Shown here piece by piece: positions 1 through 10,441 of a stretch of 64,000 nucleotides of DNA (positions are counted from its first letter, which is position 1; each line of letters opens with the position of its first letter). A program made the position numbers and the translations under genes. The DNA is taken from assembly GCA_951394405.1 (NCBI GenBank), contig OX596338.1:2480001-2544000 (forward strand), in the 5' to 3' direction. This stretch comes from Coprinellus micaceus (lineage: Eukaryota > Basidiomycota > Agaricomycetes > Agaricales > Psathyrellaceae). A model generated the notes under the pieces. The model did not search any database. It was not told the DNA's origin and saw only the letters and a program-made list of their open reading frames with translations.

Positions 1-2635
1 CTCTTGCCTGAGAAGGTAACGTAACTTGACATGTACCATGTCGGTTTTGTCGTAGCTAAACTATGGCTTCTTTTTTTTAGGAGTGTGGCTTCGTCAACTT
101 TGTTGACCAAGCGGATGCCATCCGCGCCAAGGAAGATGTTCTCAACCGCCTGGGTGGTAACATCGGCATGCCAAATGGTCAAACCGTGCGCATTGGCTTC
201 GGCAAGGCTGACAGCGCCCCTATCGCCCCGGCCAAAGGAGCCAACAACGCTAGCCCTGGTCCTACTTCGCCCAACGCCGCAGCCAAGGCCAACAGCAACC
301 CAAACGCCAATGGCATGGACGCTCAGCTCCAATCCACACCTACACGTGCCCTTTGGATTGGCTCCATCCCTTCCACCACGACTCCAGCCACCATCTTGAG
401 CGTGTTCAGCCCTTACGGCCCCATTGAATCTGCACGTGTCCTCACTCACAAGAACTGCGGCTTCATTAATTTCGAGCGTCTGGACGATGCTGTCAGGGCC
501 CGCAAAGCCCTCAATGGCCGAGACGTCCTCGGAAGCGATGTGGGCGCCATTCGCATTGGATTCGCCAAGGTCCCGACCAAGAACGCCAACGACGGCAATG
601 GTGGAGAGGAGAATGCCAACATCGCCGTTCAAGGCGTTGGCGATTTGAGCGTCGGTGCGACTATCCACGCTCTCCGTGGAATCAAGGGTGCGGCTACCAT
701 CCCTACCGATCAGCAGGTGTTGGGAGGCGCCGTCGAGAACTATAGGTCGAACTTGCTCTTGAGCATGATCGGTTCTGGCATGCACAACAATGGCTACAAC
801 GCCACTCCGTCTGTGACTGAGCAACAAATGGTCATGAGGGAGTTGAGCGGTGGAAGCCCCGACGCCGAGGGTGAGGTTCAAGCCCTTGCAGGTGAGTTGA
901 TCTTTTTTTTGATTATTGACTTCTTTCAGAGCTTAAACCTTGTGGTAGATTTCCGCCCTCCCACCATGTACTACACCACCATACCCCTGGTGTCGGAGAG
1001 GCAGCATAACAGGCGCTGGGACGCTTCCAAGCTCCGGGAGCTCAGGAAGAGGATGGATTCAGGCTCCATGACTTCCGACGAGGTCGATCAAGTCGCTAAT
1101 GATTTCCTCGATGGCGAAATCGTTGATCTCGCGTCCGACTGGCTTGGAAACACGGTAAGCCCTGTTCTCTTGTTCTGGATCAACCAGCACGCTAACTCCT
1201 GAAGGATTGTAGGTCGTGCAAAAGTTGTTCGAGAAGTGCTCACCCGGACCCAGGCTCCAGATGCTGGAGCGTATTGCCCCCAGCTTGGCTATGATTGGCA
1301 TCCACAAGAACGGAACCTGGGCGGCTCAGAAAATCATCGATTGCGCTCAAACTCCGGAAGAAGTCGCGTTGATCGCCCAGAACTTGAGGGCATATGCCCC
1401 TCCCCTCCTGCTCGACCAGTTCGGGAACTACGTCGTTCAGTCCGTGTTCAATTTCTTCGCCATGTTTTTACCCCACCAGCTGACATCGACTTTCCAGATG
1501 CTGCCTGCGCTTCGGCTATCCTTCCAACGACTTCATCTTCGATGCCATGGTCGACCGCATGTGGGAAGTTGCCCAGGGTCGCTTCGGAGCCCGCAGTATG
1601 AGGGCGTGTCTCGAAAGCCCTCATATCACCGTCAACCAGCAGAGGCGTATCGCGACGGCGGTCATCCTCAACTCCATCCCTCTGGCCACCAACCCTAACG
1701 GTGCCTTGCTGTTGACCTGGCTCCTTGACACTTCCGGGTTCCCTTCGCGCTACAACCTTCTTGCGCCGCGCTTCACGCCCCACCTTTCGCACTTGTGTAC
1801 CCACAAGCTCGCTTCTCTTACCGTGCTCAGGATTGTCAACCAGAAGATCGAGCCTGATGCCTCGCGCCAGATCGTGGAGGCGTTGTTCTCGTCCCCAGGC
1901 GATCACGTTCTGACGGATGTTCTGGGGGATCAAGTCAACGGAGTCGCTGTTGTTCACAAGATTCTAACCAGCCCCTTCCTCGATCCCGTCGACAAACAAC
2001 AGTACATCGAGGCCACGAAGCGCGTTCTCATCGAGCTCAAGGTTATAGCCACTCAGGCCTACAGGCGCTTGATCGAGGAGGTTGGACTACCCGTCCCCAA
2101 CTTCCAACCTTCTTACACCGGCAACGCCCCTCCTTCTGGCAAGGCGAACAAGGTTCACCAAAGCGCGGGCGTTCCTGGATTGCCTCAAGGATACCCTAAT
2201 AACGATCAAGGCCTCGCTTCGATGATGGCAGCTCTTCAGATGGCTGGACAGAACCCCCAGGCTGGACCCCCTCAGCTCCATGTGGACTCGCAGTATACGA
2301 ACCCCGCCCCTCAGCCTCCTCGCCGGGCTCAACAGGCTCCCCAGATGAGCATGATGAATAGCTACTCGCCCTCGAATGATCCTTTCAACCCATTCGCGAT
2401 GAGCTCTCCTCAAGCGAGCAGCCCCCGCCAGCTTGGGCCTCGTCGAGGGCTACCTCCCGTCGGTCCAGCCAACCCCAACTATGGTGGGCATTCGCCCAAC
2501 ATGGGACAGGGTATGCCTTTGATGCAGCCCGGATATGGCCAGATGCCTCAGCAACCCGTTCCTCCCCAAATATACCAGCAGTACATGTACTCACCCTACC
2601 AAGGCCCCTCGCCCATGGGCAACTACCACGCCTAA
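1..2635 (+). CDS. Jsn1/Puf-type RRM and Pumilio RNA-binding protein (5' partial)
   Basis: Seen: five exons, 1-15, 81-891, 949-1154, 1213-1439 and 1498-2635, join in phase to about 798 residues ending in TAA at 2633. The first RRM is cut by the window edge; its RNP1 is read across the first junction (LPEK then ECGFVNFVDQ). A second RRM follows (RALWIGSIP ... CGFINFERL). Pumilio repeats begin after it (KNGTWAAQKIID, FGNYVVQCCLRFGYP, GARSMRACLE). The last 150 residues are Gln/Pro/Asn/Met rich and look disordered. Known: RRM-plus-PUF fungal proteins (yeast Jsn1/Puf2 group) bind mRNA 3' UTRs and control stability, often of membrane or mitochondrial protein messages. Inferred: a cytoplasmic post-transcriptional regulator. 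Family is near certain, paralog identity is not. The start codon lies upstream of the window. Confidence 0.9.
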
Positions 2636-3582
2636 AGCGCTCCTAACTGCGACGACATGTTACGACATCTTTATTCAAGTTATCTATCCCCAGCTTTTCA
2701 TCGCTTTTTTTTCGTGGAATTGCTCGCACGCTCTCTCTCCCAATCCTTCGTCCCATTGACTATCCTCATCCCCGTCTTCTCCCTTCACAAAAAGCTATCT
2801 TGTGCGCTTGGTTATACGTTTTGATTGTGGACCATTGTGCCTGCTGATACCCACTCCCATCTCTATATCTCTACATCCTCCACCTCCCATCCTTGGTCGC
2901 TGAACACCACGGCGACCTCGACACTCGCTTCCATCCATCGCTTATCTCATTTTTGTCTCCCTTCTCATTCTTCCTTTTCGACCAGGTTGAGGTGGTGGTT
3001 GGTGCGGGAACCAACTTGCTTTCGCCGCTTTCGTATCTCCTTTCCCAATGTCCTCTCTACTTTCCTCATCTATCTCGATCTCTCTCTCTCCTTCCACTCC
3101 CTAGCTACATGGTCATCTGTACACCAACGGATGGTCCCTGTAAAAGAACAGTCTTAAAACTGATAGAACTCAATTGATATCTCTCTTTTCACTCTCCTTG
3201 TTGCTGTCACTCTTTTCTACCCTTTACTACCTCTCGGATTGTCAGTGCTCCGCTTGGATTCGGGCGTACATATCGTTGGCTTGTCTCGAACTGTTTTCGT
3301 GCTCTTGCTTGGTACACATGGGATGATTTCCTTGAAAATATATACCAGTTGGCCAGTCTGCTGGCTTTCTCGATACCACTTTGCTAGTATCTCCTACTAA
3401 ATACCTATACTGTTTAAGCTACCCGTCTGCTTGTAGTGTACGACCCTTGACAATGCAATCCTATTTATTTGCCGCTCAATTGGATCCGAGAGTGTATTCG
3501 ACGTCACTGTGAAACGCATATGCGCCCTTTTCATCCCGACAGCCACACCTCCTCCAAACCTCTGAGTCTATTCTGACGGGCC
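2636..3582. other. Intergenic, pyrimidine-rich
   Basis: No gene is seen in these 947 bases. The sequence is C/T rich on the + strand (runs of tctctctc, ttcctttt), as expected for a long 3' UTR of the PUF gene and then the promoter of the next gene. Short reading frames here are low-complexity Ser/Leu/Phe runs with no family signal. Confidence 0.6.
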
Positions 3583-4350
3583 ATGGGTAACTCTGCGTCA
3601 AAAGCAACGCGTGCATTCCCTACCAAGCGAGCCCCAGCACCGTGGGCTGGTGCGAGGACACCTGGTCCGGCAGATCCCATTCCGGGGCAGTCAAACCCCC
3701 AGGGCCGTCCGGGAGGAGACGCTGGAGTTACGAAGGCTAGCGAACGGAGAACTTCAGGTGCGTTCCTCCAGTAGAACCTTTCTCCTAAACAAAGCTAAAC
3801 GAAGCTAGACATCGAGAAGGACGCAGGAGACCCAGATTTCCTCGCTGCGTTAAACAGGCTCGGTCCTGTCCGCGTGGACCATGGAACAGACACGGCACGT
3901 ACGCAGGTGAGACCCACTTCCCGATACTGGCCCGGACTCTCATTCGTCACCAACGGGCAAATAGAGTAACCAGATGAGTGACACAAACCGCCTTTTCCAA
4001 TCCCGAGCGGCCTCTGAATCCGAAGCTTCGTCTCTCAAACCCATGCGCAACCACCTCTACGCCGCGTCTCTACATGAACTACTCGACGCACGGAAGTCCG
4101 TGGGGTCGCGGAAAGGCTTGGAGAGCTTGGCGAGGAAGTATAATATGGATGTGGACAAACTGGAGAGGTTGAGCCAGGTGGTAAATTCGCCGAGTGTAGA
4201 CAGCAGGCTGAACGTGAAGACTGTGGACAAGAACGGCGATGAGACCACAACATATACGGTGAGTAGGGTGGATTCGTTCGGGGATTAGGTGAACTGAACG
4301 ATGGGGCACAGGCAGTTTGGGTGAACCCCCGCGTAGAACCTTCGTCATGA
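3583..4350 (+). CDS. Small conserved-looking protein with N-myristoylation motif
   Basis: Seen: four exons (3583-3757, 3809-3906, 3974-4258, 4312-4350) join in phase to 198 residues and a TGA at 4348. The N-terminus MGNSASK matches the MGxxxS/T consensus for N-myristoylation. A Pro/Gly-rich stretch of about 50 residues follows, then a more ordered C-terminal part containing YAASLHELLDARKSVGSRKG, KYNMDVDKLERLSQVV and the end TAVWVNPRVEPSS. Exons 2 to 4 read through without stops and each junction has gtgag/gtgcg-type donors, which supports a real gene. I do not recognise the family. Inferred: a small membrane-anchored protein, if the glycine is acylated. It converges on the GFA-domain gene, whose stop lies 150 bp away. 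Confidence 0.65.
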
Positions 4351-4499
4351 TACACGGTTTCGCGCTGACACCGATGCGAAATACATGGACATAGTGGTAT
4401 GGTCCCCATTCAAAATCCCACTTCACTCTTTGGCAGCTTCACACCGCATCGTACTATATTCACCCTAATCCAACGAACCCATGATGGACATCCCGAGTT

Positions 4500-5585
4500 T
4501 CACGTTTGGAATTGAGCAGCCTCCGCCACATAAGCCTTCCACCCATCCTTCAACGCCCTTGCCACCCCTTTACTGAGTGCATACTCGGCGAACCCCGGCT
4601 CCCGAATGTCCCATGCAAACCAAGACTCAGCTCTTACCCCCCCTGCTGCCTCTTCGTCTATCAGCCCAGCGGAGACGTCCATATGCGGGGTCTCGCCTCC
4701 CTCCATGTGTCTCCACCAGAAGACCGTTGCCCCACAGGTTTTGCACGACTCGCGGTGATGACCCTCGCTTGAGACATACTGCTTCAGTGACTTGGGCCTT
4801 TTCTCTGGATCCTGGAGATTTACTGGTGCGTTTGTAGCCGCGTCGATGACGTTCTCGTCTGAAACGATGAGCCAAGTCGTGATTTCTTGTCCGCTGGCGA
4901 GCCGGCAGTCGTTGCACAGGCAGTAACTCGCCATGAACCGGATGGGATCGGAGGACTTCTTGCCTGTGACTACCCAAATGTCGTTCTCTTTGACCTTCTT
5001 CGCCGGTCGCGTGAGGGAAAGTTGAACGTTCGTGCAGTGGCAACGGAGAGGTAAAGTCGCTGAGTTTTTGACCCCTCCCTCTGCCTTCCAACCCGATGGG
5101 AGCTCTGGCCCGGGATCGTCTCCCTTAAATCGTTTCAAATTCAGATCGCCAATGCAAGGGAGATGGTCTGCGAGTCCACCATCGAGAGTATCTCCTACGA
5201 ACTCGTGTTGTTTGAGTGTGACGATCCCGTCGATCTGCTCTAAGCACCCCGTCATAATCCCCCACCTTTCTTCGCCCTCGGCCTTCCAGCGGAAGAATAT
5301 ATGCGCGCTACAAGTGGCGCAGAAGTAGCGGCCCACATTGGTGGAGGTATGGTACACTGTAAGGTTGCTCAGGTCGGCAGGAATGTGGTTCTCGTTGGCC
5401 GATTTGATGGAGAGGGGGACTTGTGGTTCGTCGATGCGAACGCTGCAGTACCCCATGGAGCCGGTGCTGTGTCTACAGGTATTGCAGTGGCACATAAGGG
5501 CGGGGCGCGGTAGAGAAGAGGATGTGAAGGGGATTTTGAATTTGTTGCGCCCGCAGTGGCAGCGGGCGGGTACGAGTGTGGTCAT
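4500..5585 (-). CDS. Tandem GFA/CENP-V domain protein
   Basis: Seen: an intronless 361-residue frame. It contains two copies of the GFA/CENP-V zinc fold. Copy one has CHCGRNKF near residue 9, MCHCNTCRHSTGS near 31 and YFCATCSAHIFF near 87. Copy two has LRCHCTNVQLSL near 180, YCLCNDCRLASG near 220 and SCKTCGATVFWW near 285. Known: this fold binds zinc through Cys residues; the founding bacterial member was described as glutathione-dependent formaldehyde-activating, but most fungal members have no proven reaction. The double-domain form is common in basidiomycetes. A TATA-like element lies about 60 bp upstream of the ATG, and a transposon sits about 300 bp upstream, so its promoter may be affected. 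Function is not assigned beyond the fold. Confidence 0.9.
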   Translation of the reverse strand: MTTLVPARCHCGRNKFKIPFTSSSLPRPALMCHCNTCRHSTGSMGYCSVRIDEPQVPLSIKSANENHIPADLSNLTVYHTSTNVGRYFCATCSAHIFFRWKAEGEERWGIMTGCLEQIDGIVTLKQHEFVGDTLDGGLADHLPCIGDLNLKRFKGDDPGPELPSGWKAEGGVKNSATLPLRCHCTNVQLSLTRPAKKVKENDIWVVTGKKSSDPIRFMASYCLCNDCRLASGQEITTWLIVSDENVIDAATNAPVNLQDPEKRPKSLKQYVSSEGHHRESCKTCGATVFWWRHMEGGETPHMDVSAGLIDEEAAGGVRAESWFAWDIREPGFAEYALSKGVARALKDGWKAYVAEAAQFQT

Positions 5586-5643
5586 GTTGCCAAAGCTCAG
5601 CGACGAAAGATTCGCGCGGGTATGCCGCTGCTCAAAGTAGACC

Positions 5644-5650
5644 TTTTATA
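5644..5650 (-). promoter_or_regulatory. TATA-like box of the GFA/CENP-V gene
   Basis: On the minus strand the sequence reads TATAAAAG about 60 bp before the ATG at 5585. This spacing suits a fungal core promoter. Inferred from motif and position only. Confidence 0.45.
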
Positions 5651-5885
5651 TGTACAGTTCTCGTTTCTTGGGGCCTGCAATCTCATGATCAAAACGGGCT
5701 CTTGGTGGAGCTTACGCGAGTCATAGTTCTGAAGCGTCGGTCCCGACGAGAGATAGGGAGATGGTTGCTGTCATGCACATGACGCGCCCGTTTACCTTCG
5801 TTCCCTGATAAACATCTAAATGGCGGTTGCTCGACACAGTCCGGCTTGCTCCTCTCTTGTCGTAGGATTTGACAGAATTCTCTCC

Positions 5886-7096
5886 AGCGTCCTCGGATAA
5901 TGTTGTTCAACAACCCCCCTTGTTGGCGGCAACCCGGGGTTGCGACCTTAGTTCATGAATTCTGTTAACCGGCAACCCCCTTGTTGATAGCCACCGCTGC
6001 CGAGCGCTGGGCTAAATTTCAAGGTCCGCCGACGGGCGCTAAGAGGCTGCAGCATAGACTTAATGGTGTCGGAGTCGCTGCAGCCCTTTACTTAGGAGAT
6101 GGTGTAATATACAAATCTTTATATTTTGTAGGGTGTAGTACTACGGCCACTTGAAAGGGGGTGAGATGCGAGCAAGGGAAACACAACACCTGACCAGTGT
6201 CTGTGCTCCCCGCCACTGGCGGTGCAAGGCGACTGGCTGTGACAGACCTTGTGGGTCGCCCCGCAGACGAATACGTATGGTATCATTTGAACGTTTAGGG
6301 CTGCGAAATGCCACAAAGGCTACTGAGGGCCGAGAGAATACTCAAAGGAATTGGAATTCAACACCTACCTCAAGGCTCTTTGAGGTTCGCGATCGGCCTG
6401 CTGCCTTTGGTTGTGATGACTTTCTATTAGTTGGGGCGCTCTGTTGTAAGCCTAATAGTAAGTGCAGTTTGGTCTCTTAGGCCTCTTGTAAATACAAATA
6501 CCTACGGCACCTATGAAGGGTGTACCCTCAATGGGAAATAGTGGACCTACTACTATAGTCTATGGCATTCGTTATAAAAAAAAAACCCCAAAAAAACCCA
6601 CTGCGAGGGAATCCCGCGATCACGAGATGGGGGACTCACAACCAGCCGTGGTGGTCCCTGTTTGAGAGTTACGAAAAGAGATAGCAGATGTCCACAGTGC
6701 TGAGCATATTTATTCAATGGAAAGAAGACCGGCCTGCAGAGCAGGTAGTAGACCTTCTCGTTCCTATCGTCAATGGTCATCCATATACAGATGAAATGCA
6801 TGCTACACTTCCGCATTTCAATGGCACACGCATTATGATCGGCGTGTCACACGGAGGTCCAAGCCTGCCCAACGAAAATCTAAACTACGCTCTCGCTATT
6901 GCTATTCTCAAGACTCAAGGCTCAAGGCTTTCGTTCGTGCAAGGTCGTCTGAGCGGGGCGAGAGCGGAGTTCGTCGGCAGAGCCGGCAGCCGCATTGCCG
7001 CCGAACGGGCAACCGGGTTGCTGGATAACGAGTTTGTGAGCAACCCGGGTTGCCGCCAACAAGGGGGGTTGTCGAACAACATTATCCAGCGTCCTC
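5886..7096. mobile_element. Non-autonomous DNA transposon with 47-bp TIRs and 9-bp TSD
   Basis: Seen: the element spans 5895-7087 (1,193 bp). Its first ~47 bases (ggataatgttgttcaacaac onward) recur as the reverse complement at the right end, ending attatcc at 7087, with one substitution and one 1-bp length difference. Both ends are flanked by the same 9 bases, agcgtcctc, at 5886-5894 and 7088-7096. Nothing inside looks like a transposase; the longest frame runs out of the right TIR into the neighbouring methyltransferase gene and is not a gene. Known: 9-bp duplications are typical of Mutator-like elements, 8 bp of hAT and related groups. Inferred: a deletion derivative moved in trans, perhaps by a MULE. 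It lies in the upstream region of the GFA gene and 190 bp past the stop of the methyltransferase. Confidence 0.85.
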
Positions 7097-7287
7097 CTGT
7101 CCATACAGGCGACTTTGGCGATCTATGTTCAGTATTATCACTGACGAGATGTACAAGCCATCATCATTTATCACATTCGGGCGCCTACTTGAGCGCTTTG
7201 GCGTTCAGTCCGAGGGTAAAGAACAACTTCAACATTGATCGACGTTTGATAGGAGGGATTTGGTATACACAGTTACTTTTCATGGTC

Positions 7288-8037
7288 TCAAAGCTTGATG
7301 AAAAGAGTTCCGACAAAGATGTTCCAACCGACGCATTTCTTGGCCCTAGGCCCGAACGTCGCCACTGCCTCAGCCTCATCATCGCCTACCCCAGACTCCA
7401 CGACTGGACACCCAAGTTCAAGGCCATGCTTTTTTGCAGACGCCACAATCTCCTCAATCTCGTAGTTGGTTGAAACACCCCGCACCTTCACTCCGTCCTC
7501 TCGCCTAAAACTGGCCCCAGTGACTTTCCCGATGAAAGGATGCATTGTTGATACCCATGCCCATCCCCCTGATTTCAAATGCTGGCTGACAGTGCCGAAA
7601 AACGCGTCGAGCTCGACGTGCTCTAAAACGAGGGTACTGATAATGATGTCGACGGATTCTCCGACGAACGACGCGAGCTCGTCGCCTTGAGTCTGAAAAT
7701 CTAGGAGAGCCCAGCGAACATTGGACCCGTCTCCGAGCTTCTGCTTCGCCTCGCCCATCATTCCCTCGCTCACGTCGATAGCGTAGATCGTGCTGCCAGG
7801 AGTGAGGAGCTCGGGGAGCTTGGCAGTGTTTCTTCCCGTTCCACAGCCTATCTCTAGGAGACGAACGTCTCCCTTCGAGCCCTCGCCCTGGAGGGCGCGG
7901 ACAACGTGCTTGTTGAACTCGACCTCGTCCACTGCCGGGAGAACGTTGCCATCGGTATCGTACGTCTTCGCCCACTCGTTATAGAGCTCGGTGTTGGAGG
8001 TGTGGAGGTCTGAGGTTGATGCAGGGGGGGATGGCAT
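7288..8037 (-). CDS. Class I SAM-dependent methyltransferase
   Basis: Seen: an uninterrupted frame of 249 residues from the ATG at 8037 (MPSPPASTSDLHTS). An upstream in-frame ATG at 8097 would add 20 residues, but a TATA-like sequence falls inside that extension, so the shorter start is preferred. Motif I of the Rossmann methyltransferase fold is clear (LLEIGCGTGRNTAKL), followed by the acidic strand-2 end (IYAIDVSEGMM), motif IV region (VDIIISTLVLEHVE) and post-IV HLKSGGWAWVSTMHP. Known: these features bind S-adenosylmethionine; related fungal proteins are annotated as methyltransferase type 11/12 with unknown small-molecule or protein substrates. The N-terminal NEWAKTYDTDGN pattern is typical of that group. 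Substrate is unknown. Confidence 0.88.
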   Translation of the reverse strand: MPSPPASTSDLHTSNTELYNEWAKTYDTDGNVLPAVDEVEFNKHVVRALQGEGSKGDVRLLEIGCGTGRNTAKLPELLTPGSTIYAIDVSEGMMGEAKQKLGDGSNVRWALLDFQTQGDELASFVGESVDIIISTLVLEHVELDAFFGTVSQHLKSGGWAWVSTMHPFIGKVTGASFRREDGVKVRGVSTNYEIEEIVASAKKHGLELGCPVVESGVGDDEAEAVATFGPRAKKCVGWNIFVGTLFIKL

Positions 8038-8076
8038 TTTGAATAGTATGGCCAACTCCGTGGGACACACCCGCTT

Positions 8077-8082
8077 CTTATA
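8077..8082 (-). promoter_or_regulatory. TATA-like box of the methyltransferase gene
   Basis: The minus strand reads TATAAG about 40 bp before the preferred ATG at 8037. It supports the shorter start over the one at 8097. Motif and spacing only. Confidence 0.3.
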
Positions 8083-8601
8083 CCATGGGCGGAACAATCT
8101 CCTGAGTCATGAGCCAATTCGTGGCCTCCGCACACCACTCGATATCAAACGTAACACACGGATCTGTCAGGCGAAATGAACGGTGCAGCCCGGAGTCAGG
8201 AACCAATTCTGTGTCCATCGGCATCGTATGCGACTCTGCACTACGGAAGGCTATATAAGGCCAACTGACTCACTCTGAATCCTTGGAAGCCTCGTTCGAG
8301 AATTCCTTTCTAAACCAGGATGGGAATTGTGCGGGGGAAAAAAAGCATTCACCCTCCCGTTATTTTCGGGGGCCGTCGCGTGGTCGCGTGGTTGGCGACG
8401 CATCTTCCACTTTAGATAGGATATGGCACGTGGGCGCCTACCCTGGGCGCTTATTAGATTCACTACGCATATCCGACAACCTTGCCTGAGCGAGCAGGTT
8501 GAATCCCAAAATGACTTACAATATACAAGTATAATGTTATTCGTGGTTTTTCTCTACACACAATAAATACACCAAGCCTCTAACAATCCGAATACACCAA
8601 G
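8083..8601. other. Intergenic between methyltransferase and VWA genes
   Basis: No gene is seen. The stretch holds the upstream region of the methyltransferase gene and the 3' flank of the VWA gene. A symmetrical TATA-like sequence (ctatataagg, 8251-8260) has no obvious downstream reading frame on either strand. Confidence 0.5.
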
Positions 8602-9834
8602 TTAATGCCGTCTTGTTGGCATGGGCAAGTCTCCTTTGCGGTCATGGAATCGGCTGATACCGCCAAGCAGGAGCTTTCTGCAAAGAATTGCACTGTCGCC
8701 CGTGCCAACGAATCCTCGCAAAATGGATTTCATGGATTGAGTGCCTTTGTTCTTGACGGTGTCGACAATGTCCTGGTGGAGGGTCAGTTCTCTGATGTAC
8801 ATGGGCGATAGGATAGGGGATATTGACCCTTTCGAAATTCTTGTTGTTGTCGAGATACGTGAGGAAGTCGGTTGCCTCCTTGTCATCGCCTATCTGCACA
8901 AATTGAAACCCGAGCTGGAACCGCGTAAACCAAGGGTCAAAGATTGTGTGTCACGGTGATTGCACACCTGGGTAGGACTGCAATCCAATTTCTTCAGTAA
9001 CCGGGCTGTGGTTTTGAGGAAGTTAGTGACGTCGTCTGGGGCAGCTGCTAAGATGATTAGTCTGTTTCCCCCAGAAACGCTACTGAGCTCCCACATACTT
9101 GGTGCGCCGTCCGTGATGACAATGTAATTCCTCGGCTTGGGAAGGGCGTTCCCCGAATGCTGACAGTGCTCGAGCTCGGCCAGATAATCAGCAGAGATTT
9201 CCTTCAATCGACTCCCAATATGAGTGGGCCCGTTAGGTCGGATATGCTGAAACAGAAACGAAATCTCCTCCTCAGTCTTGCAGGCGGGGCTCAGCGACGG
9301 GTGATAAGGGAAGGACGAAGGAGACTAACCGTGAGATTTGTGTGCTTAATCCCCTTGTCCTCGAGTATAGCGTTAAGGAAGTGGAGGTCGACGCCGTCAG
9401 CGTCGTACTGACTCGCGATCTTTCCGTACCTCGCCGTGGCGCTTTGTGCCTGTTGAATGCAAGCGTGTTTACGGGGCGGCAAGAACTCGAAATGAATCGG
9501 GACGCACCAGTTCCCAACGGGTCTTGCCACGGCCCCAGAGCAAGAAACCCGACTTGTCGGCTTGGATCATTGAAAGCGAGTCGTCAACAAGGAAAACTGT
9601 GTCGTATCTTGATAGCAACGCGAGCGCATCGTCGGGGATGTCGACATCCGCCGAAGCTGAGTACGCAGGGGGCGGATCATTCGAAGCGGGCTCGCCGTGG
9701 TCGTGTTTCGCGTCCTTGCGATGACGAGAGGAATACCCATTGGCGTCATGTTCTTTGGATGGCAAGTGACTGCTCGACGCTGCGTAATTGGGGAGCTGAC
9801 TCCCGGATGTGTGGGGAAGGTGTTTCATGGGCAT
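8602..9834 (-). CDS. von Willebrand factor A (VWA) domain protein
   Basis: Seen: six exons on the minus strand, 9834-9508, 9449-9330, 9276-9099, 9044-8968, 8914-8859 and 8791-8602, join in phase to 315 residues. The MIDAS metal site is present: DxSxS in FLVDDSLSM, a later Thr in NGPTHIGSRL and the Asp in IVITDGAPT. QYDADGVDLHFLN and LGFQFVQIGDDKEATDFL are landmarks of a VWA group common in basidiomycetes, which usually ends in LLGGIxxR as here. The 67-nt intron 8792-8858 is needed to reconnect the last exon; without it the gene looks frameshifted. Known: such stand-alone VWA proteins are expected to bind partners through a divalent metal; no function is established for the fungal ones. The N-terminal 90 residues are disordered. 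Confidence 0.8.
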
Positions 9835-9887
9835 CGTGGCAAGCACGAGGGAGGAAGTTAGAAAGGGTGTACAGGATCTGCGATGAG

Positions 9888-9895
9888 CTTTATAG
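9888..9895 (-). promoter_or_regulatory. TATA-like box of the VWA gene
   Basis: The minus strand reads CTATAAAG about 55 bp upstream of the ATG at 9834, a normal distance for a fungal TATA element. Confidence 0.45.
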
Positions 9896-10441
9896 CGATT
9901 CGGAATTAGCGTGTAAGCAAGCGAGTGTACACACGAAGAAGCGGCCATCCTGTGTGGCGAATGCTGCCCACGAGGAAGAGACAAGGCTGTAAAAAGCACA
10001 ATGGCTTCCCATCGACACAACAGTTCGGATCTCACCAGTTAGAGCTTTATTTTGTGACCCTTACCCGTCGCGACAGGGTAAAAGCCATGTTATCCCAAAT
10101 GGTGTGATGTGATGGCGTGCGGGGGCGGGCAAAATCCTGCAAACCCAACCTCGCCGAGAACGGCTTTCGCTCAGGCGCTTAATGTCATGATCAGCACCGC
10201 CACGGGGTGTCAATGTTACACCGCACTCCACCGTTTGAGAGGAACTGCTTAGGTGGAAGGTGTGGCATAGCATTTTCGCAAGGGAGTGATCGAGTTCAAG
10301 TCGAATCCTATTTTGCTCCGGGGGGAAAGCATGTATTTGAAGGAAGGGCGCTGTTGCCTCAAGGGTAAAAATCGTGCCAAAAAGATGTGCAACTCCTGTA
10401 AATCATGAGGGTCATGTGTATATCGACGGTAGAGCTGTCGT
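9896..10441. other. Intergenic, VWA upstream region
   Basis: No gene is seen on either strand. It is the promoter region of the VWA gene running into the 3' flank of the channel gene. Confidence 0.5.

Noticed and set aside
6688..7473. A 261-codon plus-strand reading frame spanning the transposon end
   Set aside because: It runs from the transposon interior through its terminal repeat, past the target duplication and into the antisense of the methyltransferase gene. It has no family motif, so it is chance.
8792..8858. Apparent frameshift in the VWA gene
   Set aside because: A GT..AG intron with donor gtatct and acceptor catcag joins the two frames in phase (DFLT to ELTLHQDIV) and restores the expected domain end.
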